DNA from: Pedosphaera sp.
GTDB taxonomy: Bacteria > Verrucomicrobiota > Verrucomicrobiia > Limisphaerales > Pedosphaeraceae
NCBI GenBank assembly: GCA_028293285.1
Contig: JAQGPC010000026.1
Location: 1-40,492, forward strand
Direction: 5' to 3'
Length of the DNA stretch: 40,492 bases
Part shown: piece by piece, positions 17,986 through 27,785 of the stretch
Layout: every line of letters begins with the position of its first letter
How positions within the stretch are numbered: the stretch's first letter is position 1
Notes under the pieces: model-generated
What the model was told of the DNA's origin: nothing
Databases searched by the model: none
The model's input: the letters and a program-made list of their open reading frames with translations, nothing else
Position numbers and translations under genes: made by a program

Positions 17986-19242
17986 GTGCAAGTCTATGAC
18001 CATCCGACCTTTCGCATGGCCTGCCAGCAGTTTGATTCTGTGGCAGACCGCCTGCAAATCCCCGCGAGCGAGCGCGACCGCCTGAAATATCCGAAGCGTT
18101 CGATGACTGTCGCGCTGCCGATCCATCGCGACGATGGCACCACGCAAGTCTTTGCGGGTTATCGCGTGCAACATCATTTGACGCTTGGCCCCACGAAGGG
18201 CGGATTGCGTTATCATCCGGATGTCACACTCGGTGAAGTGGCCGCGCTGGCGATGTGGATGAGTTGGAAATGCGCCTTGACCGGCCTGCCGTACGGCGGC
18301 GCGAAGGGCGGCATCACGTGCGATCCGCGCAAACTTTCCCTGGGCGAACTGGAACGGCTTACGCGCCGTTACACGCAGGAAATGATTCCGTTCATCGGGC
18401 CGCAGGTGGACATCATGGCGCCTGACCTCGGCACCAATGAACAAGTCATGGGCTGGATGATGGATTCCTATTCCATGCACATGGGCTATACCGTGCCGAG
18501 CATCGTCACGGGCAAACCGGTGCTGCTCGGCGGTTCCGTCGGGCGACGCGAAGCGACCGGACGCGGCGTGGCTTATCTGGTCAATCGTGCCACGGATACG
18601 TTGGGGATGGACCTGCAAAAATCCACTGCCGCCGTGCAAGGGTTCGGCAATGTTGGTTCGGTGACCGCTTATTCGCTGGCAAAATATGGCGCGAAGATCA
18701 TCGCACTCAGTGATGTCTATGGCGGGATTTATAATAAAAAGGGAATTGATCTGAGGAAGCTGGAAACTTTTCTGGCCGAGAAAAATACCGTCGCTGGTTT
18801 TCCCGAAGCCGAACCCATCACCAACGACCAGTTATTGGAATTGTCGTGCGACATTCTCGTTCCTGCCGCGTTGGAACGCCAGATCACGGAAAAGAATGCG
18901 GCGAAGATTCAGTGTCGCATCCTCGCCGAAGCGGCCAACGGCCCGACCACTCCCGAAGCTGACGCCATCCTCGCACAGCGTCCGGAAATCTTCATCATCC
19001 CGGACATCCTGTGCAATGCGGGCGGTGTGATTGTTTCTTATTTCGAATGGGTGCAGGATTTGCAGAGCTTTTTCTGGAACGAAACGGAAGTGGTGGACAA
19101 GTTGTTTCGCATCCTCGAAACCGCCTTCACGCAAACCCTGGCCCTGAGCCACAAAGAAAAGATTTCACCGCGCCAGGCTGCATTGAGCTTGGGCATCAGC
19201 CGCGTGCGTGAAGCGAAGAAGGTGCGTGGGTTGTTTCCATGA
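17986..19242 (+). CDS. Glutamate dehydrogenase (Glu/Leu/Phe/Val dehydrogenase family)
   Basis: The 418-residue enzyme starts at GTG 17986. It has KGGLRYHP (Lys71) and PYGGAKGGI with the catalytic Lys107, then DIMAPDLGTNEQVMGWMMD, the NAD(P)-binding VQGFGNVGSVTAY and the C-terminal FEWVQDLQSFFW, all typical of the hexameric glutamate dehydrogenases of the 410-430-residue class. It interconverts glutamate and 2-oxoglutarate plus ammonia. Cofactor preference is not assigned. Stand-alone transcription unit, convergent with the giant STAND gene. Confidence 0.93.
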   Translation: MQVYDHPTFRMACQQFDSVADRLQIPASERDRLKYPKRSMTVALPIHRDDGTTQVFAGYRVQHHLTLGPTKGGLRYHPDVTLGEVAALAMWMSWKCALTGLPYGGAKGGITCDPRKLSLGELERLTRRYTQEMIPFIGPQVDIMAPDLGTNEQVMGWMMDSYSMHMGYTVPSIVTGKPVLLGGSVGRREATGRGVAYLVNRATDTLGMDLQKSTAAVQGFGNVGSVTAYSLAKYGAKIIALSDVYGGIYNKKGIDLRKLETFLAEKNTVAGFPEAEPITNDQLLELSCDILVPAALERQITEKNAAKIQCRILAEAANGPTTPEADAILAQRPEIFIIPDILCNAGGVIVSYFEWVQDLQSFFWNETEVVDKLFRILETAFTQTLALSHKEKISPRQAALSLGISRVREAKKVRGLFP

Positions 19243-19339
19243 GGAGTTGAACAACGAAACGTGGAGAGCAATGGATACCTTTGGGCAGCGGTGATATGGG
19301 TCTGGAAGGAGTGGGATGGCCATTGTTTGCGATTGAGGC

Positions 19340-22300
19340 TCAATTACCCAGATGCTGCTGCACCTCCATAGCTATCGGAATGTGGCGCGCGGCTAGCTTA
19401 AGCGTCAGCCTCTTGAACGCCTTCAAGGCCTCTGGGTTATTGCGTATCTGATCAAACATTTGATGCCATGCGTGTTCGAGAAGTTGAGAAAAGTGGCCAT
19501 CTTCGGTTCCGATGTCCCAAAACCAATCGCTGGCTAGCTCCCATATTGGTTGCAACCACTCAAAAGCTTCAACCAAGAGGATCTCGCCAGCTTTTGTTGT
19601 CAAAAAATATGCTATCGAGGACTGTTCGTGACCATCATCTCCCACATTAACCAGATGTTTTTTAAACTGTGGCCGCAGGTCCTTCACAATCGGCAGCCAG
19701 TATTCCTCACCGGAGGATGCGGCTGAGCTACCGTAAAGTAAGATAGTCTTTAGGATTTCCAACCGGTTGCGTCTTTGCACTTGCGGCAAAATAGGGGCAG
19801 CAAAAAAGAAATCCGCAATTTCACGCCAGATCGGGACCAGTTCTCTAATCCGCGGCGGGTCTGTACGCAAAGGTTCAATTAAAACCGCATTCAAGAATCC
19901 GTTTATGTGGTGATAAGCAACCGGCGACAAATTGAGGATAGGTTGCCAAAGCTCCCTGCGCTCAGCCTCAGTGCACTCAAACAGTCTGCTTGCCACAATA
20001 TCCAAAATTTTTCTATCTGCATCCCAATGGTCGTAGTGCCACTTCACATCTGCGTTCAACGTACCGCATATCGGAAGGGTGCGGCAAAATGCCGCAAGCA
20101 GTTCTCGGCAAATGTTGAGCCAATGGAGTCGTTCATTGGAGTCGCTCGCTTCAACGAACGAAGGAAAATGTCCAAAGGCGGCCAATATAACGTCCACATC
20201 CAAGCCGTAGTCACGCCGGCGAAGTTCTTTGAGAGGATCAGCTTCTACGCCATGAGGTCGATGCTCATGAGGGAACGGTTCTACAATCTCAACTTTTGAC
20301 CAATCCAAGCACCACTTTGGCCCTTTGCCATATGCGAACTTTGGGAGCCACTCGTCGCCCCACTTTTGCATTTGTTCTTTGTTTGTCTTCCGGCGAGTCC
20401 GAATGAAAAGTTGTTGTGTTGATTTTTTTCGAGCGACTGCAAACGAGACGACAAACGCCTCAAGCTCTCGATAGTCAGCACCGAGAGTTTTGCGGATTTT
20501 GAATGCTTCTTGAAACAACCGGAAAACTGTGTGGTAACGGTATGCCGTGACGAAACTAGCAATGTGTCCGCGCCAATCAACATCGTGCGGCGAATGGGCC
20601 CAGCAGCGAACGACTGCTCGCGCCAGAAGGCTTTCGCAGTCGTCATGAATCTCATCTGGGCTGTAAATAGTGATCTTTGGAGGGTCTGCCAAAATTTTTC
20701 GCACTTCCTGTTCGAGCCATTGGCGTCGGTCAGAAAAGTTGCTTAGCCAAGCATCTCCGGCACATAAAAGCACTGCTAGCAAGCCAGCCCGTGCATGCCG
20801 GTGATCTCGAAGTTGGACAGTATCTTTATCCTCCCCTTCTTCCATAGTCAGTTGCTCGAAACACTCCCAGTTCTGAAGTTGCTGCCAAATGCTCTCAAGC
20901 TGGTCATCACGCAACCGTTGTCCTTTTTCCAAGCAATCACTGCACTGATGAGGAAGCGTTATCAAGCGCTGCATCTGATGCAATCTTTCCCCGCCTTTCG
21001 TATCCTCTAATTCAGGTGGTCTCTCGCACCTCCAAATTTTTTTCCCATCAGGTGAGGTGAACTCTTTCCAAAAGGATCTGTCGAAGTCTGCGGCCCAGCG
21101 CAGGATAGTTAACTTTTCATCGGACTTGGCTGGGAGTTTTTCCGCTTCCTGACGCCAAACGTTACTTACTTCGCCCAAGACGACCTGTAACTCAGCTTTT
21201 TCAAGAAGCCACTCATGGCAAGCTTCTTTCAAAGGAGTTTTGCGACCCGGCAATTCGTTCCATTCATGTCTTAAATTGCGGATAAATGAACCTTCTCCGG
21301 GCCAAAATCCCGGTTCAAAATGTTGCCTGATGCCTTGATGATCGTAAACGTAGAGATCCTGCGCAAATAGTAATGGCTTTAGGTCTTGAATGAACAACTC
21401 AGGATGGCGCTTGCCGATGCCGATTAAGAGCCCGGCAAAAGCGAGAGAACGACCATCTTTGTACAATGTGCTAACTGCTTCCTTAATTGGCTTCCCTGCT
21501 GCAACCTGTTCATCAAGCCACTTTTCCAAGGCCATTAAAGCGCACGTAACCACGGAAGGCGTATTCCAAGCGGAACGGCTCCATAAAAAGACTTGGTGAT
21601 TTCCTTTCCATCGGGCGTTGCCATCCGGAGTCAAGATATGAAGTTCAGTAACGCGCGGCTCATAGGGCCACCACTCCTCATATCGGTCGACCGCGAAATT
21701 TGTGAGCCGGATTATCAGATCAAGTGCTGGCCGCCAGCTTTCCTTAAGAAATGACAGAAATGGCCCCTTAGTCCAGATGGGCGGCTTCATTTCATCTGCA
21801 TCGAATCTGAATCCATGCGCATCGATGCCAATGTTGTGATGTCCTTGCTGAATTTGTGCCCGCGGCCAATCGATTAAGAATGCCAGAGTAGCTTCACATG
21901 CAACTTCTGGCCGTAACCGATAGAGCGCTGAGGGTGCGCCGGACTCAAACCATGCATGAAAGAAATCATCGCTTACACGGCGTTTCGGACCATCCGGCCA
22001 AGACTCAGGTGGTTGCTTGACGTACCTTCCACCGAACCGGAAATCGTCGCCGCGCCACTGTCCACGCCAAGCTCCATTAACTTTGGGGCCAAGATCGCAA
22101 ATCTCCCAATCCACTCGTCCTGCCGCTTTTAGCACTAACTTTGTAACTTGGTCGGGCGCATGTGCCACAGCTTGTAGCGCTGCCGTATAGATCTTTATGC
22201 GAGATTTGTTGCCGCCGCTGCAACTCCGCGTACCGCGCTCACTGCGATATTCCCCAGCAACCTCACGACGCAGCTCTTTTTCTGCATTTAAAATTAATAA

Positions 22301-24604
22301 GTCTGCGACGGGTTGCCACGGGAGTTGTAGATAATCCTGAAGGCGCGCCCAAATTGCACCACTCTCAGCCACCTCAACAGGGAGGGATTTGGTTGTATCG
22401 TTTGAATTTGCAATCATGAAGTCGAAAACTGGCTGCCAGAAAACAGATCGCGGCAAACGGAAAAGCATCGCGACCTCTTCAACCGCACTCGCGTCCATGT
22501 TTTGAATGCGCTCCTGAATAATCGGATCAGGAAACGTACCCGTATGCAAGAGACGCCTGACGAACCGCCTGAACAGCCAAGCGTCGTGAGCAAAAAGATC
22601 GGCTCGAAGACTATCAAGGACGCGCTGCGCTTCAGTACAATAAGCGATACCTTCCAGTAATGCGTCAAGGACCTGCAAATCTCCGGCTGACGGATCTTCC
22701 CCCACTTCAGGTTGACGACTGCACTGCGTCACCACTGAACGCCACTGGTCCCGATTAGATGCTCGCTCTAGCCAGTGCTGCGAAAGCAGTCTTATGGCGC
22801 GCAACCACGGCGGGTTATCAACATTTGCACGCATGACTGTTAGGGCGCCGTCACCAAGGGTTCGCAGATGCATAACACGCGACCAATCGGCTAGCAAATC
22901 GTGGTCGAATCGAAGCCGGCCATCGCTAGTGCGACGGAGCACTCGTCGCTTGATAAGCGATTCCACTGCATCGGCTGGCCCTTCTGCTACATCAGGAGAC
23001 ACTTCAGTAGTCAGTTCGTTAGCCATGCGTGTCGCCAACTTTCGGGCAATGGCTTCTTCGGCGGCGAATTGCTTTGATCCCATCACCTGATCTTGCCACC
23101 ACCAGTCAACGAGATCGTCCTCCCCCACCAACGGTCGATCTTCCTGAAGTTGTCCGCTGAGAAGCAAATCAAGTATTTTTGGAAACGCAAGTATCCGTCG
23201 AAGGCGAGGTTGTAAAGCAAGACGGCGAACCGACGGCGACTTCTCAAAAACCAACTGCATATCATCGGCGGAGAGGTCGCCACATTCAAAACGTTTAATG
23301 AGGCCACACCCCATAATATTTTTCCCCATTTGCCGGGAAACGCGAGACCACTCAGCTGTTTGGCAAACGAGAATGATTCTCCAAGGTGACTGAGAGTTCG
23401 CACAAAGTGCAGCGACGGTCTTGGCGATGCTCTCCAAAATGTCATCGCGACAGGCTTCGAGTGAATCTAACAAAAGCAATCCTGAACGTGCGTGGGTACG
23501 ATGGAGCACTTCAACGAAATCGGGAACTTCCTCAATAATGCGTAAAAACTGGTCAGCTTTTATCCATACAACCTCGGCACTATCCGGTGCATTTACCATT
23601 TCCCAAGCAACAGTTTTCAATAATGCACTCTTTCCCGAACCTGACTCACCAATCACGTGGAATACAGGGCTCTCGCATAAGCTCTTTCGCAGTGCATCCA
23701 TCTCGGAAACACGGGGTAGCTTCAAACCACCCGGGAGACAGCTTCCAATCTGTTCCATCCATTCCTCATTACGTGCACGGAGGAAAGTCCACGCTGCAAT
23801 GTCTGATGGGTCATCCTGCAGCCGGAAATTGTCACGGAGTTTAGATGCGAGCCGCTCTCGAGTGACTGAGCCCCCTACGTCCCGCAGATCTCTAGCTATA
23901 CCTAATAGTGCCTCCCACAAAGCATGAGATTTTTCGGATGTTGCGTATTCTTGTCGCAGTATGCTACGGCAAAGTGCTATAGCTTCCGCTTCATTTCGGG
24001 ACGTAATTTCATCAAAATCGAACTCGCGAGGAATTAGCCGAGCCAAAATGTGACCAGGAAACTTATGATCTGCTGAATCAGTTGGATTTCGAAACGACGT
24101 GTATATCTTCCGATGTTTTGCGTGCGTAATTTTCTGATCTAGTCGCTCTGGATCTGGCTCCTCACGCGCTTGCTTGCAAAATTGATTGATTAAGCGACTA
24201 ACATCACTAGAAAGCTTGGCGCAGAACATACCGACCATATTGTTCGGTTGCTGGAATGCTGGGTTAGAAACGAAACCCCATAACTCGGCACATAATTCCG
24301 TATTGCACCCGTTCGCACTGAATTGGCGATTGCTTTTGACAGAACAACCGCATTTCACTGGGCACCCATTCCTGTCTGTGACAGTGAGTAGCAGGTCACC
24401 AAAGGGTTCCCAGTCGCTGGCTTGGCGTTCGATTTTATCGGTAATTCCCCAAGTGTTCCCAAGCGATATCTGCCCAGCCAGCATTTCACAGAACAATAGC
24501 GCTGCAACTTTGTCTTCGAAGGTAAATGGAGAGCCGCTGGCAGACTTAAGGTTTGGAACCTTAGTACCTTTCCGAATTGCAGTGTGTATTTTCTTTTTTG
24601 CCAT
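19340..24604 (-). CDS. Giant STAND-type NTPase with nuclease-like N-terminal domain; putative anti-phage sensor
   Basis: A 1754-residue protein starting at ATG 24604, which has GGAG 6 nt upstream (an in-frame TTG lies two codons before). Residues ~25-130 begin GSPFTFEDKVAALLF and contain GDLLLTVTD (Asp70) followed by GCSVKSN (Lys90). This spacing resembles the D-x(n)-(E/Q/S)xK core of DUF4297/Cap4- or Mrr-type nucleases; the assignment is tentative. Residues ~300-560 form a P-loop NTPase: Walker A GESGSGKS at 319-326, Walker B SGLLLLDSLEA with Asp380, then a winged-helix-like segment (RLRFDHDLLADWSR). The remaining ~1200 residues are helical and Trp-rich with no motif I can name, as in the sensor halves of Avs-type STAND proteins. 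It stands alone between glutamate dehydrogenase and a HEAT protein. The defence role is inference from architecture. Confidence 0.8.
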   Translation of the reverse strand: MAKKKIHTAIRKGTKVPNLKSASGSPFTFEDKVAALLFCEMLAGQISLGNTWGITDKIERQASDWEPFGDLLLTVTDRNGCPVKCGCSVKSNRQFSANGCNTELCAELWGFVSNPAFQQPNNMVGMFCAKLSSDVSRLINQFCKQAREEPDPERLDQKITHAKHRKIYTSFRNPTDSADHKFPGHILARLIPREFDFDEITSRNEAEAIALCRSILRQEYATSEKSHALWEALLGIARDLRDVGGSVTRERLASKLRDNFRLQDDPSDIAAWTFLRARNEEWMEQIGSCLPGGLKLPRVSEMDALRKSLCESPVFHVIGESGSGKSALLKTVAWEMVNAPDSAEVVWIKADQFLRIIEEVPDFVEVLHRTHARSGLLLLDSLEACRDDILESIAKTVAALCANSQSPWRIILVCQTAEWSRVSRQMGKNIMGCGLIKRFECGDLSADDMQLVFEKSPSVRRLALQPRLRRILAFPKILDLLLSGQLQEDRPLVGEDDLVDWWWQDQVMGSKQFAAEEAIARKLATRMANELTTEVSPDVAEGPADAVESLIKRRVLRRTSDGRLRFDHDLLADWSRVMHLRTLGDGALTVMRANVDNPPWLRAIRLLSQHWLERASNRDQWRSVVTQCSRQPEVGEDPSAGDLQVLDALLEGIAYCTEAQRVLDSLRADLFAHDAWLFRRFVRRLLHTGTFPDPIIQERIQNMDASAVEEVAMLFRLPRSVFWQPVFDFMIANSNDTTKSLPVEVAESGAIWARLQDYLQLPWQPVADLLILNAEKELRREVAGEYRSERGTRSCSGGNKSRIKIYTAALQAVAHAPDQVTKLVLKAAGRVDWEICDLGPKVNGAWRGQWRGDDFRFGGRYVKQPPESWPDGPKRRVSDDFFHAWFESGAPSALYRLRPEVACEATLAFLIDWPRAQIQQGHHNIGIDAHGFRFDADEMKPPIWTKGPFLSFLKESWRPALDLIIRLTNFAVDRYEEWWPYEPRVTELHILTPDGNARWKGNHQVFLWSRSAWNTPSVVTCALMALEKWLDEQVAAGKPIKEAVSTLYKDGRSLAFAGLLIGIGKRHPELFIQDLKPLLFAQDLYVYDHQGIRQHFEPGFWPGEGSFIRNLRHEWNELPGRKTPLKEACHEWLLEKAELQVVLGEVSNVWRQEAEKLPAKSDEKLTILRWAADFDRSFWKEFTSPDGKKIWRCERPPELEDTKGGERLHQMQRLITLPHQCSDCLEKGQRLRDDQLESIWQQLQNWECFEQLTMEEGEDKDTVQLRDHRHARAGLLAVLLCAGDAWLSNFSDRRQWLEQEVRKILADPPKITIYSPDEIHDDCESLLARAVVRCWAHSPHDVDWRGHIASFVTAYRYHTVFRLFQEAFKIRKTLGADYRELEAFVVSFAVARKKSTQQLFIRTRRKTNKEQMQKWGDEWLPKFAYGKGPKWCLDWSKVEIVEPFPHEHRPHGVEADPLKELRRRDYGLDVDVILAAFGHFPSFVEASDSNERLHWLNICRELLAAFCRTLPICGTLNADVKWHYDHWDADRKILDIVASRLFECTEAERRELWQPILNLSPVAYHHINGFLNAVLIEPLRTDPPRIRELVPIWREIADFFFAAPILPQVQRRNRLEILKTILLYGSSAASSGEEYWLPIVKDLRPQFKKHLVNVGDDGHEQSSIAYFLTTKAGEILLVEAFEWLQPIWELASDWFWDIGTEDGHFSQLLEHAWHQMFDQIRNNPEALKAFKRLTLKLAARHIPIAMEVQQHLGN

Positions 24605-24826
24605 TGCCAACTCCAGTCGGATTTTTAGGGCTAGCTCCTTCTCGCCTTCAGTAAAAATTTAGTCGCTCTAGCGTGGTGCGAGCGCTCGGGTAATTTAGTT
24701 TGTAAGCGAGCGAATTCGAAATCACGGTGAATGTTTTTGCGCCAAGTGTCAACGTGGAACCAAGAGAATTCCCCGTGTTTGATGGCAACCCTTTACTCCA
24801 CTGCGCCACTCTGCTTTTATGGCGCG

Positions 24827-26002
24827 GTGAAGAAAAAGAGGTTGATGCTCATTTTTGTGTTGCTGCTGGTCGGCGGCACTTTTTGTTTTTGGCTGTGGAG
24901 GGGGCATGAATCGGCCCACGCGTATAGGCTTCCAAGTGTCGAGCCGGTTTACAAGGGGAAGCCGCTTAGCGAGTGGACGTCGGAGGTTCGAATCGATGTG
25001 CTCAAGAATGGCAGCCATCCGCCGGTTGCGGTGGAGGCGATCAAGGCTTTCGGACCGGCGGCGGTTCCTTTTTTGCTCAAATGGCTTGAGCCAGCGGAAC
25101 AGACGAACTCCACGGTGCCGGGTGGAGTGGAGGCAGCGTTCGAAGTGCTGGGTCCGGAAGCGAAATCGGCCATCCCGGGATTGGCCAAGCTGCTGGATAA
25201 ATATCAACCGCGAGAGCCAACGCCCATTAGCAAGGCATGGCATGAGGTGGAGATGGTGCTCGCCCATGTTGGATACAAGCCCAAACCTCAAAATTTCCTC
25301 AAAAACTATAGTGCGTGGAGTTATGCAGCGAGTTCGCTCTCCCATCTTGGGCCGGAAGCGGTCCCGGCCATGCTCCGGGCGGCGAAGAATGTGCAAGGGC
25401 AGCATATTCAATGGGAGATTATTTTAAACATGGGCAATTTTGGGACCAATGGCGCGGCGGCGATTCCCGCGCTCATCGTCTGGGCGCACGACAAGGATGC
25501 CTGGGTGCGCGCCGGGGCTGTGTCGGCACTGGGCAACATCGCGCGGGAGCCGGGCATGGTGGTTCCGGTGCTCTCGGCCAAGTTGAAAGATCCTGATCCG
25601 CTGGTGAGGCGGTATACGGCGGGTGCCTTGGGATACTTTGGCAAAGACGCTCGTGTCGCAACGCCGGAGTTGATCCGGACGCTCGATGACCCGGAGTGGG
25701 ACGTGAGAAGAGAGACAATTTTAACCCTTGCAAGCATCGGCGAACGACCTGAAATCGTGGTGCCATTGCTGGCGAAGAAATTGCAGGACATCGACGAAAG
25801 GGTGCGGCGTGACGCTGGACTCGCTTTGGGAGAAATCGGCGGGCAGGCGGCTTTCGACGCTTTGATGGTGGCGACGGATGATCCGGATATGGATGCGCGG
25901 TCAACGATTTTTGAAGCACTCAGGAAAATTGACGCTAAAGCGTTGGAGAAGTCGGGGAAGCGGTTTCTGCATAAGGATGCGCCGATATCGCGAGGAGAGT
26001 AA
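24827..26002 (+). CDS. Membrane-anchored HEAT-repeat protein
   Basis: From GTG 24827 the product is 391 residues and begins KKKRLMLIFVLLLVGGTFCFWLW when translated: a basic start and one membrane helix, then an extracytoplasmic region. ATG 24845 is an alternative start with AGAGG close in front; the longer reading from 24731 adds an improbable leader. Residues ~60-380 are HEAT-like (PBS-lyase type) helical repeats, clearest in AWVRAGAVSALGNIA, PLVRRYTAGALGYFG, EWDVRRETILTLASIG and ERVRRDAGLALGEIGG. Such repeats mediate protein-protein contacts; no enzyme motif is seen. It is divergent from the STAND gene with 222 bp between starts. A link between them is not supported by anything except proximity. 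Confidence 0.75.
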   Translation: MKKKRLMLIFVLLLVGGTFCFWLWRGHESAHAYRLPSVEPVYKGKPLSEWTSEVRIDVLKNGSHPPVAVEAIKAFGPAAVPFLLKWLEPAEQTNSTVPGGVEAAFEVLGPEAKSAIPGLAKLLDKYQPREPTPISKAWHEVEMVLAHVGYKPKPQNFLKNYSAWSYAASSLSHLGPEAVPAMLRAAKNVQGQHIQWEIILNMGNFGTNGAAAIPALIVWAHDKDAWVRAGAVSALGNIAREPGMVVPVLSAKLKDPDPLVRRYTAGALGYFGKDARVATPELIRTLDDPEWDVRRETILTLASIGERPEIVVPLLAKKLQDIDERVRRDAGLALGEIGGQAAFDALMVATDDPDMDARSTIFEALRKIDAKALEKSGKRFLHKDAPISRGE

Positions 26003-26335
26003 AATAGTTGACTTTTATTATAACGCCTGTTATTGTGCGTTTTGTGGGCGATATTGTGTGCCCGCACGGTCGGTGTTATGCCGGGGCCGGGTTCTGTGAC
26101 AAAAGAAGTGAAAGGTGGCGGGGAGGCTGAAAACTCATCGCCGCAGTCGCGGGATGAGCGTTTTCAGCAACGGGAAATTAATACGTGTTGTGACTATCTC
26201 GAGTTAACTCGAGTTAAAAAAATTCCAAAGCTGAGTCGAGAGTCGAGAGTCGAGAGTCGAGAGTCGAGGGTCAAGCGAACCGCGAGAACCACGAAATCAA
26301 GGAGAAGGTTGGAGCTGGTACGAGTAAGTGTGGGT
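26003..26335. repeat. Composite intergenic repeat block, left arm
   Basis: No gene is seen here (the gap to the next gene is 380 bp). The block holds several modules that recur, reverse-complemented, near 30.1-31.1 kb. These are a ~95-bp module around CGCACGGTCGGTGTTATGCC (26066-26085 area), a ~50-bp module with AATTAATACGTGTTGTGACT and TCGAGTTAACTCGAGTTAA, and a GCGAGAACCACGAAATCA module (26283-26300). Confidence 0.8.
26233..26272. repeat. Heptanucleotide tandem repeat (GAGTCGA)
   Basis: About six near-perfect copies of a 7-bp unit, gagtcga, inside the left composite repeat block. The counterpart in the right block is degenerate (GAGTTGGGAGTCCAGGGTCGA on the complementary strand, in part). 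Confidence 0.75.
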
Positions 26336-26382
26336 TGGCTGAAACGCAGAGTGCGGCGGCCGCAGACCCCGCTACAAATACA

Positions 26383-27291
26383 TCAACCCCAGAGGTTCTT
26401 GACGTGTTCGACGCCGCGTTTGGCTTCTTCAACGGTCAGGCCGGGGCTGAATTCGAAGACTTTGATGTGTTCGGGTTTTACCTGGGGCTTGAGTGAAGCA
26501 AAATCAACGGTGCCGGTGCCGGGGCAGCAGTGATCGCGACCGGGGAATTGGACGTCGTGGATGTGAAAGCCGCAGAGACGATCGCGCTGGGCTTCCAAGT
26601 GGAGCGCGTGATGGATGAAGCCGAGGTTTTCCTTGATCTGCGCGTGGCCGGTGTCGTGCCAGTAAACGATGTTCGGGCTGGTGAATTCCTTGAAGAGAAA
26701 ATGGTAATCGTGTTCCAGGGGCAGTTCCTCGACGGCTTCGCGATTCTCGATGCCGAGTTTGATGCCCAAGCTTTCGACTTCGGGGACGAGGCGGCGCAGG
26801 AGTTCGTTGGCGCGTTCGATGTATTCTTCCTTGGCGGCTTCGCGTTTGCGCATGACTTCGGCGCAAAGTTTTTCGTACTTGGGAGTTTCCTTTTCGCCGC
26901 GGCTGACCATCTCGACAAGCTTGTCGGTGTAGTCTTTCATGTCGATGCTGCCGTAATGCAGGACGACGACGGGGGCTTTAAGCCGCGCGGCCATTTCGAT
27001 GGTTTTGCGGGTGTAACGAAAGGCGTTGTCGCGCTCGAATTGCTTGGGCGCGGTGAAGCGGTAGAGGTTGGGCGCGGAATGATTGACGCCAATGGGGAGC
27101 GGGCAGAAGTTGTGCAGGCTGGAAATCTTCATCTCGCCGGCGTTGACGGCCTCGATGATGCCCGGCAACAAACTGATGCGGGTGCCGTGGCTGAGTTCGG
27201 CGTATTCAAAGCCGAGATCGCGGATTTCGCGCAACATGGCGCGGCCATCCGTGTGTCGATGAGAATTCCAACAGGTGGAAAATGAATACAT
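26383..27291 (-). CDS. Sugar phosphate isomerase/epimerase-like TIM barrel
   Basis: From ATG 27291 the product is 302 residues, in the xylose-isomerase-like / AP-endonuclease-2 TIM-barrel superfamily. Four likely metal ligands are in family context: Glu in GIENREAVEELP, Asp/His in YWHDTGHAQ, His in CGFHIHDVQ and Glu in KVFEFSPG near the C-terminus. The N-terminal FSTCWNSHRHTDGRAM and RDLGFEYAELSHG strands fit the barrel start. The longer reading to 27339 runs into the rpsU terminator and is rejected. Substrate unknown. The start codon lies directly at the end of that terminator's T-tract, so the gene probably depends on its own promoter or on read-through from rpsU. Confidence 0.82.
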   Translation of the reverse strand: MYSFSTCWNSHRHTDGRAMLREIRDLGFEYAELSHGTRISLLPGIIEAVNAGEMKISSLHNFCPLPIGVNHSAPNLYRFTAPKQFERDNAFRYTRKTIEMAARLKAPVVVLHYGSIDMKDYTDKLVEMVSRGEKETPKYEKLCAEVMRKREAAKEEYIERANELLRRLVPEVESLGIKLGIENREAVEELPLEHDYHFLFKEFTSPNIVYWHDTGHAQIKENLGFIHHALHLEAQRDRLCGFHIHDVQFPGRDHCCPGTGTVDFASLKPQVKPEHIKVFEFSPGLTVEEAKRGVEHVKNLWG

Positions 27292-27336
27292 AAAAATCAA
27301 AAGCCGAATGCGGTCACTACTTCGACCACATTCGGC
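27291..27336 (-). terminator. Intrinsic terminator of rpsU, abutting the next start codon
   Basis: On the minus strand GCCGAATGTGGTC (27336-27324) pairs with GACCGCATTCGGC (27315-27303), 13 bp with one G-U pair, loop of 8 nt, followed by TTTTGATTTTT that runs into the ATG of the downstream gene. Confidence 0.85.
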
Positions 27337-27352
27337 CATGAGAATTCAACGA

Positions 27353-27550
27353 TTACAAATCCGCGTAACGGGCGGTAAGCATGGCGGAGAACCGCGCTGC
27401 TTTCATTTTACGGCGCTTGCGTTCGCTCGGCTTTTCAAAATGCCGGTGATTGCGCACGACTTTCAAAGTGCCTTCGCGGTCGATTTTTTTCTTCAATCGA
27501 CGCAATGCCTTTTCTACGGGTTCGCCTTTTTTCAGTTTAATTTCAGTCAA
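27353..27550 (-). CDS. rpsU: 30S ribosomal protein bS21
   Basis: The 65-residue basic protein reads EIKLKKGEPVEKALRRLKKK, then VVRNHRHFEKPSERKRRKM, the classical bS21 core with the conserved KPSERKRRK stretch. bS21 joins the small subunit near the anti-Shine-Dalgarno region. It is followed by a strong intrinsic terminator on its strand. Confidence 0.93.
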   Translation of the reverse strand: MTEIKLKKGEPVEKALRRLKKKIDREGTLKVVRNHRHFEKPSERKRRKMKAARFSAMLTARYADL

Positions 27551-27785
27551 TCAAATTCACATCCTCTCCGGGGACCTTGAAACCGGCCAGCCCAAATGGG
27601 TGGAGGGTTCTCTTCAGTCGAGTGGAGGAGAATATTTTCATGTTGGGGGTGTGTCAACGGGCAAAAGCAGATTTTACAGCCTTTGGTAATAAACAGCCCT
27701 GTTTTATGGGTTTACCGTACTAATTCGTCCATTTAGAAGTGGAAACCGGCTTGCTTTCCCCAAAAGAACCGACCATCGTGAAGGA

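Noticed and set aside
24740-24830. tRNA-like stretch on the minus strand (GTGGCGCAGTGGAGTAA)
   Set aside because: It resembles a D-arm, but no anticodon stem, GGTTCGA T-arm or acceptor pairing could be completed.
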